Shown here in pieces: positions 7,161 through 15,912 of a stretch of DNA of 64,000 nucleotides. Origin of the DNA: Bacillus thuringiensis (GTDB lineage Bacteria; Bacillota; Bacilli; Bacillales; Bacillaceae_G); the NCBI RefSeq assembly GCF_001182785.1, contig NZ_CP012099.1, forward strand, positions 2,788,501 through 2,852,500. The letters run 5' to 3'. The stretch's first letter is position 1. Each line of letters begins with the position of its first letter. The notes below the pieces were generated by a model. It was given only the letters and a program-made list of their open reading frames with translations. It ran no database searches and was not told the origin of the DNA. The translations under genes were made by a program, and so were the position numbers.

Positions 7161-8363
7161 ATGTGGCGTAATAAAAACGTTTGGATTGTTTTAATTGGGG
7201 AGTTTATTGCAGGTCTAGGATTATGGCTTGGTATTCTTGGCAACCTTGAATTTATGCAAAAATATGTCCCTTCTGATTTCATGAAATCAGTTATATTATT
7301 TATCGGACTATTAGCCGGTGTTCTAGTTGGACCTATGGCTGGCCGTGTCATCGATCAGTATGAAAAGAAAAAAGTTCTTCTTTACGCTGGGTTTGGTCGA
7401 GTTTTAAGTGTTATTTTCATGTTTTTCGCTATTCAATTTGAAAGTATCGCATTTATGATTGCATTTATGGTTGCTCTTCAAATTTCAGCAGCATTTTATT
7501 TCCCTGCATTACAATCTGTAATTCCACTCATCGTACGTGAGCATGAGTTATTACAAATGAACGGTGTACATATGAATGTTGGTACAATTGCTCGTATTGC
7601 AGGTACTTCACTTGGTGGAATTCTTTTAGTTGTGATGAGTTTACAGTACATGTATGCCTTCTCAATGGCAGCATACGCCTTATTATTCCTCTCGACTTTC
7701 TTCCTACAATTTGAAGACAAGAAATCAACAGCACCAAGTAAACAAGCTGCAAAAGATAATAGCTTTATGGAAGTATTTCGTATTTTAAAAGGAATTCCTA
7801 TTGCTTTTACAGCACTTATATTAAGTATCATCCCTCTATTATTTATAGCGGGGTTTAATTTAATGGTTATTAACATTAGCGAAATGCAACATGATCCTAC
7901 AATTAAAGGGTTCATATATACAATTGAAGGTGTCGCATTTATGTTAGGTGCCTTCGTAATTAAACGTCTATCTGATCATTTCAAGCCTGAAAAATTACTA
8001 TATTTCTTCGCAGTTTGTACTGCTTTTGCACACCTATCATTGTTCTTTAGCGATATAAAATGGATGGCTCTTACATCATTTGGTTTGTTTGGGTTTAGTG
8101 TTGGCTGCTTCTTCCCTATTATGTCGACGATTTTCCAAACGAAAGTTGAAAAAAGTTATCACGGTCGCCTCTTCTCATTCCGTAATATGTTTGAGAGGGT
8201 TATGTTCCAAATCGTCTTACTTGGCACAGGGTTCTTCTTAGATACAATTGGGTTGCAATATATGGTTCTCATCTTCGGAGTCGTTTCATTATTGATTATT
8301 TCTATTTCCCTTTCTAAGCAGAAAGATTATGAAAAACAGCATTCGCAATCTGCGAATTTATAA
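7161..8363 (+). CDS. Major facilitator superfamily transporter
   Basis: The 400-residue integral membrane protein has about twelve hydrophobic segments and the MFS loop 2-3 motif region GPMAGRVIDQYEKKKVLLYAG (about 54-74). It resembles proton-driven drug exporters of the MefA/macrolide type, but the substrate is not evident. The start ATG at 7161 follows GGAGAGG. A second clear ribosome site (AAGGAGG) about 50 bp upstream has no start codon after it, so the leader may once have carried a short peptide. A strong terminator follows, and no regulator gene is adjacent. Confidence 0.85.
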   Translation: MWRNKNVWIVLIGEFIAGLGLWLGILGNLEFMQKYVPSDFMKSVILFIGLLAGVLVGPMAGRVIDQYEKKKVLLYAGFGRVLSVIFMFFAIQFESIAFMIAFMVALQISAAFYFPALQSVIPLIVREHELLQMNGVHMNVGTIARIAGTSLGGILLVVMSLQYMYAFSMAAYALLFLSTFFLQFEDKKSTAPSKQAAKDNSFMEVFRILKGIPIAFTALILSIIPLLFIAGFNLMVINISEMQHDPTIKGFIYTIEGVAFMLGAFVIKRLSDHFKPEKLLYFFAVCTAFAHLSLFFSDIKWMALTSFGLFGFSVGCFFPIMSTIFQTKVEKSYHGRLFSFRNMFERVMFQIVLLGTGFFLDTIGLQYMVLIFGVVSLLIISISLSKQKDYEKQHSQSANL

Positions 8364-8367
8364 AATA

Positions 8368-8411
8368 AACAAAGAAGTATGGATATAATATTGAATCCAT
8401 ACTTCTTTGTT
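8368..8411 (+). terminator. Intrinsic terminator
   Basis: A 17-bp perfect stem (AACAAAGAAGTATGGAT) with a ten-base loop and T-rich tail follows the MFS gene. Confidence 0.9.
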
Positions 8412-8516
8412 TTATAATACGCCTATTTATTACGTTTATTGAAATTACCTAAAGGAGTATCCCCCTTTTATTTCGAATAGATTATAAAAAGTACTCTTCA
8501 TAAAAGGAGTGGTAAA

Positions 8517-8816
8517 GTGTCTGATGGCATCGAAGTATTTATTGTCCTGCTCTTTGCAATTGCTCTGTTTAGCATCCTAAACTTTTTAGCCATTTCCTTA
8601 TCTGGACATAGTTTTAAAAAAAGAATCGTGGCAGGTTTCATATTTTTACTACTAACTCCCATTATCTTATTGACTATCACAACATTTGCTTCTATATTCG
8701 ATAAAGCAGGATTTGGTGCAGGTACTTTAGCCTTTATGATTGCAAGCGGATATATATTAAATGGAATAGTGCTTCTGCTTTCCTCTTTATTTATCCTCAA
8801 AAAAGACATAACATAG
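8517..8816 (+). CDS. Small membrane protein, three predicted segments
   Basis: The 99-residue hydrophobic protein has three membrane segments at about 5-27, 37-58 and 68-92. It starts with GTG (MSDGIEVF) eight bases after AAAGGAG. A basic cluster, GHSFKKR, lies between segments one and two, which predicts a cytoplasmic loop there. The family is not recognised. It is followed by a hairpin and is monocistronic. Confidence 0.65.
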   Translation: MSDGIEVFIVLLFAIALFSILNFLAISLSGHSFKKRIVAGFIFLLLTPIILLTITTFASIFDKAGFGAGTLAFMIASGYILNGIVLLLSSLFILKKDIT

Positions 8817-8827
8817 GCTATAGTACT

Positions 8828-8860
8828 AGCATGAATCTGACTTTACACTAGATTCATGCT
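8828..8860 (+). terminator. Intrinsic terminator (weak T tail)
   Basis: A perfect 11-bp stem AGCATGAATCT/AGATTCATGCT lies 12 bp past the stop. The tail TATTTAATTT is only moderately T-rich. Confidence 0.7.
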
Positions 8861-8985
8861 TATTTAATTTCTCCTAAATTTTTATATGAAATTAAATAAT
8901 TCTTTAAAAAAATTTAAACTTTATTTATTATAATATCCCTATCGTATTCGAACGTTTATTCAAATTTAAAAGAAAGGAGCACAAA

Positions 8986-9348
8986 ATGAAAAAGGTTCTA
9001 CTTACAATTCCTATACTAATCATCCTACTTAGTGGATGCAGCAATAACGATATATACGGTTCTTGGGAAGTCGTTGACAATAAAAATGGTGAATGCCCTG
9101 TATATTATAAATTTGAAACAGTTGTCAAAAAAGAAAATAAAGAGGAAATTGTGCAAAATTTAGTAGAAATGCAAACAACAAAGAATAAAGACGATTTATA
9201 TAAAGGCTCATTTGTCAAAAATTCTAATGTATATCACATTGATTATGGTAATTCATTTACATCAGAGCAAACTTTAAAAGTTGCCGACGGTACATTAAAT
9301 GTATACTTTTTGACAACTGAAAAATTATGCACGTATAAAAAGAAATGA
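8986..9348 (+). CDS. Lipoprotein, unknown function
   Basis: The 120-residue precursor has a type II signal peptide (MKKVLLTIPILIILLSGC), and Cys18 is the predicted lipidation site. The mature part is small and likely beta-rich, beginning NNDIYGSWEVVDNKNGECP, with two further Cys residues (near 37 and 116) that could form a disulfide on the cell surface. GAAAGGAGC lies seven bases before the ATG. No family is recognised. A palindromic terminator follows closely. Confidence 0.75.
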   Translation: MKKVLLTIPILIILLSGCSNNDIYGSWEVVDNKNGECPVYYKFETVVKKENKEEIVQNLVEMQTTKNKDDLYKGSFVKNSNVYHIDYGNSFTSEQTLKVADGTLNVYFLTTEKLCTYKKK

Positions 9349-9363
9349 TTACATTTCAGAGGA

Positions 9364-9387
9364 AACGCAGAAAATATTTTCTGCGTT
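9364..9387 (+). terminator. Palindromic terminator
   Basis: A 24-base perfect palindrome (AACGCAGAAAAT and its complement) starts 15 bases after the lipoprotein stop, with TATTTC following. The 257 bp from here to the aminotransferase start show no further gene that I can support. Confidence 0.7.
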
Positions 9388-9644
9388 ATTTCACTTTAGA
9401 AATCTTCCACAAATACTTAATAAAAACTATAAAATAACTTAAGTTATATAAAATGAATCATATAATAGATATTTCAATTAACACGTCTACGCTATTTACA
9501 TCGATACTTTTTCAAAACAGGCTAATCCTTCCTCTAAATTTGTCAATCGTTTTAATTTTCATAAAAAAATGATAAAATGTAAACATGTGTTTTCAGAATA
9601 ATTAAAAACGCAGAATGAAAGCACTGTTTTTAGGAGGGGTTTTG

Positions 9645-10844
9645 ATGACTTACACGTTAGCAACTAGAATGAAAGCATTCCAATCTTCTATATTTAGTGA
9701 ATTAGGGGCCTATAAAAAAGAAAAAATTGCAGCAGGTCATAACATGATTGATTTAAGTATCGGAAATCCTGATATGCCGCCCGCTGATTTTGTAAGAGAA
9801 GCAATGGTACATACAGCGAGTGAAAAAGAGAGCTACGGATATACATTATCGGGTATTCAAGAATTTCACGAAGCTGTAACTGAATATTACAACAACACTC
9901 ATAACGTTTTATTAAATGCGGATAAAGAAGTTTTATTATTAATGGGTTCACAAGACGGGCTCGTTCATTTACCTATGGTTTATGCAAATCCAGGTGATAT
10001 TATATTAGTTCCTGACCCAGGATATACAGCTTATGAAACAGGTATTCAAATGGCTGGTGCAACATCTTACTACATGCCTTTAAAGAAAGAGAATGATTTC
10101 TTACCAGACTTAGAAGTCATCCCTGAAGAAATTGCCGATCAAGCGAAGATGATGATTTTAAACTTCCCAGGGAATCCCGTTCCAGCAATGGCCCATGAAG
10201 ATTTCTTTAAAGAAGTAATCGCATTCGCGAAAAAGCATAATATTATCGTTGTCCATGATTTTGCTTATGCTGAATTTTATTTCGATGGTAATAAGCCAAT
10301 TAGCTTTCTCTCTGTACATGGTGCTAAAGAAGTTGGCGTAGAAATCAATTCTTTGTCAAAAAGTTATAGTTTAGCTGGTAGCCGAATTGGATATATGATT
10401 GGAAACGAAGAAATTGTTCGTGCACTTACTCAATTTAAATCCAATACCGACTACGGTGTATTTTTACCAATTCAAAAAGCGGCATCTGCAGCACTAAGAA
10501 ATGGCGCTGCATTTTGTGAGAAAAACCGCGATATTTATCAAGAACGGAGAGATACTTTAGTCGATGGATTCCGAACATTTGGTTGGAATGTCGATAAGCC
10601 AGCCGGTAGTATGTTTGTCTGGGCTGAAATTCCACAAGGATGGACTTCTCTAGACTTCGCTTATGCATTAATGGATCGTGCGAATGTCGTTGTTACACCT
10701 GGTCATGCATTTGGACCTCACGGAGAAGGCTTCGTACGTATTGCACTCGTTCAAGATAAAGAAGTGTTGCAACAAGTTGTTGAAAACATTAGAAATAGCG
10801 GCATTTTCGCTCTTGAAAAAGTAAATGAATTAGTTAAAAATTAG
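9645..10844 (+). CDS. PLP-dependent class I/II aminotransferase
   Basis: This 399-residue cytosolic enzyme is of aminotransferase fold type I. The Schiff-base lysine is in NSLSKSYSLAGSRIGYMIG (about 236-254). The substrate-binding IGNPDMPP motif is at about 43-50, and a C-terminal Arg lies in the GFVRIAL segment. The usual NYPNNPTG loop reads NFPGNPVPA, so the family assignment stops at LL-diaminopimelate/aspartate/aromatic-type aminotransferases. The true start is the ATG at 9645 (AGGAGG nine bases before); the ten-residue extension upstream lacks a site. A hairpin separates it from the FabZ-like gene 56 bp downstream. Confidence 0.8.
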   Translation: MTYTLATRMKAFQSSIFSELGAYKKEKIAAGHNMIDLSIGNPDMPPADFVREAMVHTASEKESYGYTLSGIQEFHEAVTEYYNNTHNVLLNADKEVLLLMGSQDGLVHLPMVYANPGDIILVPDPGYTAYETGIQMAGATSYYMPLKKENDFLPDLEVIPEEIADQAKMMILNFPGNPVPAMAHEDFFKEVIAFAKKHNIIVVHDFAYAEFYFDGNKPISFLSVHGAKEVGVEINSLSKSYSLAGSRIGYMIGNEEIVRALTQFKSNTDYGVFLPIQKAASAALRNGAAFCEKNRDIYQERRDTLVDGFRTFGWNVDKPAGSMFVWAEIPQGWTSLDFAYALMDRANVVVTPGHAFGPHGEGFVRIALVQDKEVLQQVVENIRNSGIFALEKVNELVKN

Positions 10845-10851
10845 TTCCCAC

Positions 10852-10876
10852 TCCCCTGCTTAACTTTAGCAGGGGT
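10852..10876 (+). terminator. Small GC hairpin between aminotransferase and FabZ-like gene
   Basis: CCCCTGC pairs with GCAGGGG, followed by TATTATTAATT. It may partly terminate or simply separate the two genes. Confidence 0.5.
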
Positions 10877-10900
10877 ATTATTAATTGGAGGTACTTTCAT

Positions 10901-11299
10901 ATGCATATTAAAGACACACTTCCCCATCGTTATCCATTTTTAATGATTGATAAAGTAACAAATGTAAAACAAGATGAATTCGTTACAGGATATAAACTCA
11001 TTACAAATAACGAATGGTTTATAAATGATAGTCACAAACATATGCCTCATATGTTAATTGTAGAAGCACTTGCTCAGCTTAGTGCATTTGTACATACAAG
11101 TGATTCTGAAGGACTAGGATTCCTCTCCTCTTTAGATGGAGTTGAATTCCATGGAAAAGCATATCCCGGTGATAAACTTGATTTACATTATGAGCTAACG
11201 CGCAATCGCCGAGGTTTTGTTCTTGGTAAAGGTATTGCAACTGTAAACGACCAGCCTATTGTAACTATAGAAAAACTATTAATATATCAAGCAGATTAA
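10901..11299 (+). CDS. FabZ-like hotdog-fold protein lacking the GHFPG motif
   Basis: The 132-residue protein keeps the FabZ opening PHRYPFLMIDKV (8-19) and the helix VEALAQLSAF with the catalytic-type Glu. FabZ enzymes dehydrate 3-hydroxyacyl-ACP in fatty acid synthesis using a His in GHFPG and that Glu. Here the His region reads WFINDSHKHMPHM, two residues shorter and without GHFPG, so normal dehydratase activity is doubtful. A thioesterase or binding role is possible. GGAGG sits nine bases before the ATG. It lies between an aminotransferase and a pantothenate kinase on the same strand. Confidence 0.75.
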   Translation: MHIKDTLPHRYPFLMIDKVTNVKQDEFVTGYKLITNNEWFINDSHKHMPHMLIVEALAQLSAFVHTSDSEGLGFLSSLDGVEFHGKAYPGDKLDLHYELTRNRRGFVLGKGIATVNDQPIVTIEKLLIYQAD

Positions 11300-11383
11300 A
11301 GTGTTCCTTATATCAGTTGGAAATATCTATTCTCAACCAATTAAATAAATAGGAAAACATATTACGTAGTTAGGAGCAGGAAA

Positions 11384-12205
11384 ATGGAACGTACTATCGG
11401 TATCGATGCTGGAGGCACATTAACGAAAATAGCTTATTTTAACGAAAAAAAGCTATTAACTTTTAAAAAATTTTATTCTCATGAACAACATAAAATAATA
11501 GATTGGGTTAAAAGCAACAATGGCATAAAACAAATATGTATTACGGGTGGTAAATCGAAACTATTACAGCATCTGCTTACAGGTTCATATAAAATAATAG
11601 AGCTAAACGAATTTGAAGCTACTCTTGCAGGTGTCCGATACATATTAAAAGAAGAAAAACATACTATAAACAATTTTATTTTAACCAATATCGGTACAGG
11701 TACTTCTATCCATTACGTTTATAATGAACAATATATTCGCGCTGGTGGAACCGGAGTTGGCGGTGGGACTATTATGGGATTTTCAAAATTGTTAACAAAT
11801 ATAGATCATTTTGAAGATGTAATCCCTCTAACAAAAGTAGGCTCTAGAAAAGAACTAGATATTACGGTTGGAGATATTTATGGTGGTATTCTTTCCCCAA
11901 TCGATAATAACTTAACTGCTAGTAACTTCGGGAAAGCAGCTATTACAGAATCAAATAATAGTAGCTCCGATATACTAGCTACTGTACAAGGACTTGTCGG
12001 TGAAGTCGTTACTGCATTAAGCCTTCAATTCGCTGAAACAAAAAACATTGAACATATTATTTATATTGGTTCGACTTTATGTAATAACGTACAACTTCAA
12101 CATATTATTAGTAGCTACACCGAATATCAAAATAAAACACCAATCTTTTTACAAGATGGTGGTAATAGCGGTGCAATTGGTGCATTACTTCATGCTACGA
12201 AATAA
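11384..12205 (+). CDS. coaW: Type II pantothenate kinase
   Basis: The 273-residue protein has the actin-like ATPase fold of type II pantothenate kinases, which phosphorylate pantothenate as the first step of coenzyme A synthesis. The phosphate loop is [14 protein letters not shown] (6-19). Other landmarks are [18 protein letters not shown] (about 104) and [13 protein letters not shown] (about 121-133), all typical of the staphylococcal CoaW group. B. cereus group bacteria are known to carry also the type III enzyme CoaX elsewhere, so this may be a second kinase. The gene ends in a bidirectional terminator facing the 2H phosphoesterase gene. Confidence 0.85.
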   Translation: MERTIGIDAGGTLTKIAYFNEKKLLTFKKFYSHEQHKIIDWVKSNNGIKQICITGGKSKLLQHLLTGSYKIIELNEFEATLAGVRYILKEEKHTINNFILTNIGTGTSIHYVYNEQYIRAGGTGVGGGTIMGFSKLLTNIDHFEDVIPLTKVGSRKELDITVGDIYGGILSPIDNNLTASNFGKAAITESNNSSSDILATVQGLVGEVVTALSLQFAETKNIEHIIYIGSTLCNNVQLQHIISSYTEYQNKTPIFLQDGGNSGAIGALLHATK

Positions 12206-12229
12206 AAAGCTGACTTTTGTCAGCTTTTT
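12204..12229. terminator. Bidirectional terminator overlapping both stop codons
   Basis: AAAAAGCTGAC/GTCAGCTTTTT with a four-base loop. It contains the plus-strand kinase stop and the minus-strand TGA stop, and serves both convergent genes. Confidence 0.9.
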
Positions 12230-12729
12230 AGAAATGGCACTTCAAATTCAATAATTGATTCCCCGTTCTCTCCAATTCGCTCCACGCTTATTCTATCAAT
12301 CACACAATTTAACTTCCCATGAAAACTAGGAATCTCCTTCACTACTTCAGCAGCTAACACGGCACTTTCTTTTCTTCCGACTGTTACATGCGGGATGTAC
12401 GGAATGTCTTCTTTCAAAAATTGTAATAAAGGTCCTGTATATAGAATATTATGTAGTTCCTCTATTTGTTCTTTTCCCCTTTCAACTCGTAAAAACAAAT
12501 ATTCTCTTTCACTAGTAATTTGATTCTTAAATTCAATTTCTATATTCTGTATCGGTTTTGATACATTTATAATATGTAATTTCAGCTCATCATTTGAAAT
12601 CGAACTTTCAAATGGGAATACAATTGTAATATGCGGTGGAATTAATCCAAATAAAGGATCATGTTTTTGCCTAATGTTCTCGATTTCACTAATGAACATG
12701 TTGTTTAGAAAAAGTAAAATTGTACGCAT
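12220..12729 (-). CDS. 2'-5' RNA ligase family (2H phosphoesterase) protein
   Basis: The 169-residue protein has the two H-x-T motifs that define 2H phosphoesterases: PPHITIVFPF (about 31-40) and IPHVTVGR (about 111-118). Family members hydrolyse or ligate 2',5'- or cyclic phosphodiesters in RNA or nucleotides; the exact substrate is unknown. I prefer the ATG at 12729 (MRTILLFL), preceded by GGGAAG, over a GTG five codons upstream. It is cytosolic and monocistronic, with its stop inside the shared terminator. Confidence 0.8.
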   Translation of the reverse strand: MRTILLFLNNMFISEIENIRQKHDPLFGLIPPHITIVFPFESSISNDELKLHIINVSKPIQNIEIEFKNQITSEREYLFLRVERGKEQIEELHNILYTGPLLQFLKEDIPYIPHVTVGRKESAVLAAEVVKEIPSFHGKLNCVIDRISVERIGENGESIIEFEVPFLKS

Positions 12730-12826
12730 TTTGATACTTCCCACTTTCTCGCGTAGTTTTTATATTTATCATATTGAATAGTAACTTGCACTTCAACAAA
12801 TTATTTCGCTTACACATAAAAACAAA

Positions 12827-12848
12827 AAACTTCTCAAATAAGAAGTTT
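12827..12848 (-). terminator. Intrinsic terminator of the CcdC-like gene
   Basis: A short stem AAACTTCT/AGAAGTTT has a T run on the minus strand and touches the CcdC-like stop codon. Confidence 0.75.
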
Positions 12849-13328
12849 TCATATAGCATGATTATTATTTTCCCGCCAAACTTTTCTAAACTTTATATAA
12901 CAAGCAATTCTCCATGGAATAATATACGAGACAGCAACAACGTAAAATAATAAACCAATCGTTTGTTGATCTAAATCAACGATAAATTGTCTTGAACCAT
13001 ATCTTAAAACAACAAGCGCAATAAAAGTAATTAAAAAAGCTGCACTTTTTTTCGTATAAATATTCCCATCATCTCTTCGCTCATAATTTGTTAATACTAT
13101 AAGCGGCACAGCAAAAAGCACACCAATAAATACCGCTATAATTACTTGTAATATAGCTGGATGTACGGGACCTAAAAACCACACTATACCTGGTGTTAAA
13201 AATAGTAATGGCCATAAAATACGTTTTCCCGATCCCTTTATTGGCTTATGCATGGAGCGATAACGACGCCAAAATATTAGTAGTGCAATGCATAAAAAGA
13301 CGGTTATTAGTGAGGACGTGTCTCCCAT
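12849..13328 (-). CDS. CcdC-family (DUF1453) membrane protein
   Basis: The 159-residue integral membrane protein has about four to five hydrophobic segments (near 7-20, 39-55, 60-80, 94-110 and 122-140). It has the family-like RRYRSMHKPIKGSGKRIL basic loop after segment one. It resembles CcdC/DUF1453 proteins, named after a gene beside cytochrome c maturation genes in Bacillus, whose function is unclear. No cytochrome genes are near. The ABC permease gene lies 39 bp upstream on the same strand, so this may be the last gene of that operon. Confidence 0.75.
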   Translation of the reverse strand: MGDTSSLITVFLCIALLIFWRRYRSMHKPIKGSGKRILWPLLFLTPGIVWFLGPVHPAILQVIIAVFIGVLFAVPLIVLTNYERRDDGNIYTKKSAAFLITFIALVVLRYGSRQFIVDLDQQTIGLLFYVVAVSYIIPWRIACYIKFRKVWRENNNHAI

Positions 13329-13367
13329 ATATTTTCCTTCTCCCTAAAAGAATAATCTATCACTATT

Positions 13368-14039
13368 TTAAACTGTTCGTTCAAATGATACTTTACGAAT
13401 AAATATACTACTAGTTATGATATAAAGAATTGTTAATCCAATTGAAATAACAATAAAATAAGGGATATCTATTAAAGATACATCATTTGTAAATAACAAT
13501 CCTTTTATCCCTACTTCTCCATACAGCACACTATTTGTTGAAAGGAAAAGCGACCCACCAATCATGAGACCAATCCATTGAAATCTTTGCTTAAAAATTA
13601 CTACTACTTGAAAGAAACATGCTATCGTAACATAAAATAAAAATTGTAAAATAAACTGTTGTATTAATTGCTCTCCAAAGTTAACATTTACTAAGTTATA
13701 TTTTATATCTTGTAAAAACAGTATTTGAAGGAATGAAAACAATGCGGATTGCAACACAATATAACAAATCGCTCCGATAAAATATTGTATTCTCGTTATA
13801 CCAAATGAAACTGCTAAACGAAATAAATCATCTTGAACAATGAAAACACTCCCTACTATAAAAATCATAATTGCAATTGAAGGATTATTGATAATTTCGG
13901 GTAAATAACCAACTTTCGCTTCATTTAAATGAGCAGCATATAAAGCTCCTTTTATTAATAAAGCTACAATCCAAAATATTAAAATTGCTTTATAATGAAA
14001 ATTTATATGTAACCTCAATTGTTTCATTAACATCGTCAT
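13368..14039 (-). CDS. ABC transporter permease (GntR-linked operon)
   Basis: The 223-residue membrane protein has about six hydrophobic segments and no soluble domain. Its ATG overlaps the last codons of the ATP-binding gene by four bases (ATGA type), so the two are translationally coupled. It has the size of single-subunit permeases in YtrB/BcrA-type exporters, often tied to cell-envelope stress or antimicrobial peptides. The substrate is unknown. It is third in the order gntR, ATPase, permease. Confidence 0.8.
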   Translation of the reverse strand: MTMLMKQLRLHINFHYKAILIFWIVALLIKGALYAAHLNEAKVGYLPEIINNPSIAIMIFIVGSVFIVQDDLFRLAVSFGITRIQYFIGAICYIVLQSALFSFLQILFLQDIKYNLVNVNFGEQLIQQFILQFLFYVTIACFFQVVVIFKQRFQWIGLMIGGSLFLSTNSVLYGEVGIKGLLFTNDVSLIDIPYFIVISIGLTILYIITSSIFIRKVSFERTV

Positions 14040-14908
14040 TCCACTTCACCACCAGTCATGTGAATAAATAGTTTTTGTAATGTAATTCTATCAATTACTA
14101 AACCTTCTTTTTCAAGAGAGTAACAATCTTCATTAGAAAGCTCTTCCCATATAACAGCAATACCTTTATTCCCATAAATTTCTTTATTTATAACTTTTTT
14201 ATTAATCAAGAACTCCTCCACTTTACCTTTTTGCCCTGAAATAATATGACCTTGTTGCAATAAATCTTCCACTGTTGATTGAACAACAAGTGCACCTTCT
14301 TTTATGATAATTACTTCTTCAATAACATGGGTTACTTCTTCTACCAGATGTGTTGATAATATAATTGTTCTGGGATACTCCCCGTAATCTTCTAGTAGTA
14401 AACTATAAAATAACTCACGATGTGCTGCGTCTAATCCTGTAGTTGGTTCATCAAAAATAGTAATTGTCGCTCTGCTTGCTAACCCTTTAATAATTCCTAC
14501 AACTGTTTGCATGCCATGAGATAGTTTATGGTATTTCTCTGTTATATTAAGCTGAAATTTACCCGCCAGTTCTTCTGCAAACTTCTGATCCCAATTTTTA
14601 TAAAACATGTTACATATCTTAAAAATTTCTTTTACTCTATAACTTAAATGAGACTCTTCTTTTACTCTAACGAAACAAATATTTTGCATTGCTTTACTAT
14701 TTTCAAATACATTTTCACCAAATACAGTTACGCTTCCACTACTTGAAGTAATTTGTCCTGCTAGTAAATTTAATAAAGTCGTTTTCCCTGCTCCGTTCCT
14801 TCCAAGCAAACCATATATTTTATGCTCTTCCAATGAAATCGTTACTTCATTTACAGCTATTTTCTTTTTATATTTTTTCGTTACATCTTTCGTTTCAAGT
14901 GCAATCAT
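14036..14908 (-). CDS. ABC transporter ATP-binding protein (YtrB-like)
   Basis: The 290-residue ATPase has Walker A GLLGRNGAGKTTLLN (33-47), a divergent signature KLSHGMQTVVGI (about 132, with SHG in place of SGG), and Walker B TITIFDEPTTGLD. The H-loop is in STHLVEEV. The SHG signature is usual in the YtrB/BcrA exporter group. It overlaps the regulator upstream and the permease downstream by four bases each, so the three genes form one tight operon. The C-terminal third is a family-specific extension. Confidence 0.85.
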   Translation of the reverse strand: MIALETKDVTKKYKKKIAVNEVTISLEEHKIYGLLGRNGAGKTTLLNLLAGQITSSSGSVTVFGENVFENSKAMQNICFVRVKEESHLSYRVKEIFKICNMFYKNWDQKFAEELAGKFQLNITEKYHKLSHGMQTVVGIIKGLASRATITIFDEPTTGLDAAHRELFYSLLLEDYGEYPRTIILSTHLVEEVTHVIEEVIIIKEGALVVQSTVEDLLQQGHIISGQKGKVEEFLINKKVINKEIYGNKGIAVIWEELSNEDCYSLEKEGLVIDRITLQKLFIHMTGGEVE

Positions 14909-15285
14909 TCCTCTTTCCCCTCCTTCGTAATCTTTTGAATCATATCCATCAATTCATCTTTTGATATTTCTAGTACTTTCGCTTCTTCCCACACTTTAGG
15001 TAAATATTCAGTCATAAAATTATTTTGTCTTTTTTTAAGTACAACTTCTTTTGCTCCTTTTGCAACAAACATCCCGATCCCTCTCTTTTTATATAAAATC
15101 CCCTCATCCACTAATACATTCACCCCTTTAGCTGCAGTAGCCGGATTTATTTGTAACATCTTCGCAAATTGATTTGTCGATGGAACTTGTTCTTCTTCAA
15201 GCAATATGTCTTTTAAAATATCAGATTCAATCGTTTCTGCAATTTGTATGTATATTAATTTATTTTGTTCTAGAGTCGGCTTCAC
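14905..15285 (-). CDS. GntR-family regulator (YtrA subfamily)
   Basis: The 126-residue repressor-type protein has a winged helix at about 8-75 (EQVPSTNQFAKMLQINPATA is the recognition region) and only a short helical tail. This is the YtrA subfamily, which controls neighbouring ABC transporters. It starts with GTG at 15285, with AAGGTGG just before it. It is first in a three-gene overlapping operon with the ATPase and permease. An ATTAC-TTAT-GTAAT palindrome and a direct repeat GGTTCAT lie 15-45 bp upstream and are the likely operator. Confidence 0.85.
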   Translation of the reverse strand: MKPTLEQNKLIYIQIAETIESDILKDILLEEEQVPSTNQFAKMLQINPATAAKGVNVLVDEGILYKKRGIGMFVAKGAKEVVLKKRQNNFMTEYLPKVWEEAKVLEISKDELMDMIQKITKEGKEE

Positions 15286-15313
15286 ATTTTCACCACCTTA
15301 GGTTCATAGGTTC

Positions 15314-15327
15314 ATTACTTATGTAAT
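15314..15327. promoter_or_regulatory. Candidate GntR operator
   Basis: ATTACTTATGTAAT is a perfect inverted repeat with a four-base centre, 29 bp before the gntR start. Beside it is the direct repeat GGTTCAT (15301 and 15308). Its position suits autorepression. Confidence 0.55.
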
Positions 15328-15376
15328 TAACCATATCACATAGAATTATTTTTTTCCATAAATTTCTTTTACAAAA

Positions 15377-15410
15377 AAAGAGAGTCATTCAATTAAGAAT
15401 GTCTCTCTTT
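15377..15410 (-). terminator. Intrinsic terminator of the DinB-like gene
   Basis: A 14-bp stem AAAGAGAGTCATTC/GAATGTCTCTCTTT (one mismatch) is followed by T residues on the minus strand. Confidence 0.85.
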
Positions 15411-15899
15411 CTAAAAATTCGAAGTTTCAACTCTTGTTCTCAAATTCTTTTCATTTATACCATTTTGACAAAAATTAAACTGTTGTCCCTCAATACATTT
15501 TGTACGATCTACTACTTGCCCTAAATGATAGCTTGTATGCTCAACTAAATGTAATAGACTTTGAAGATCAATATGCCTTTTTTCTTCCCAGACCTGTATA
15601 TATGCTTTGCCCCACTCATCAAATATTTCTTCAACAGTTTTTAACAAAGCTTCAGAGCTTATTTGTTTCACTGGAAAATATTCTTCAATTCCATTTTCAA
15701 AAACTATATTTGGATCCTTATAACGCCTTGTATTTCTCTATAAATGTTCACAAATATGTAGTACGATTCCACCAATTGAATTAACAGAGGTCTCTTGTTT
15801 CCACAAATCTTCTTCACTAACGAGCCTAATTGCCTGTACTAATTTAGGTAAATAATGATCCTGCATTCTATGATAAGAAATTTTGTATACTAACTCCAT
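15411..15899 (-). pseudogene. DinB-family protein, interrupted by in-frame TAG
   Basis: From an ATG at 15899 with GGAGGGGAG before it, one frame runs to the stop at 15411. It would encode 162 codons, the usual length of a DinB/YfiT-type four-helix metal-binding protein. It is broken by a single TAG at 15738-15740, in SIGGIVLHICEHL-stop-RNTRRYKDP. His residues expected of the metal site are present on both sides (LHICEH, and HLVEHTSYHLGQV later). CAG to TAG by one base change is the simplest cause. The terminator and both halves are otherwise intact, so the loss is recent or a sequencing error. The second half could reinitiate. Confidence 0.8.
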
Positions 15900-15912
15900 C
15901 TTCTCCCCTCCA

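Noticed and set aside
7496..7915. 139-codon minus frame inside the MFS gene
   Set aside because: It is fully antisense to a clear 12-segment transporter, with no start context.
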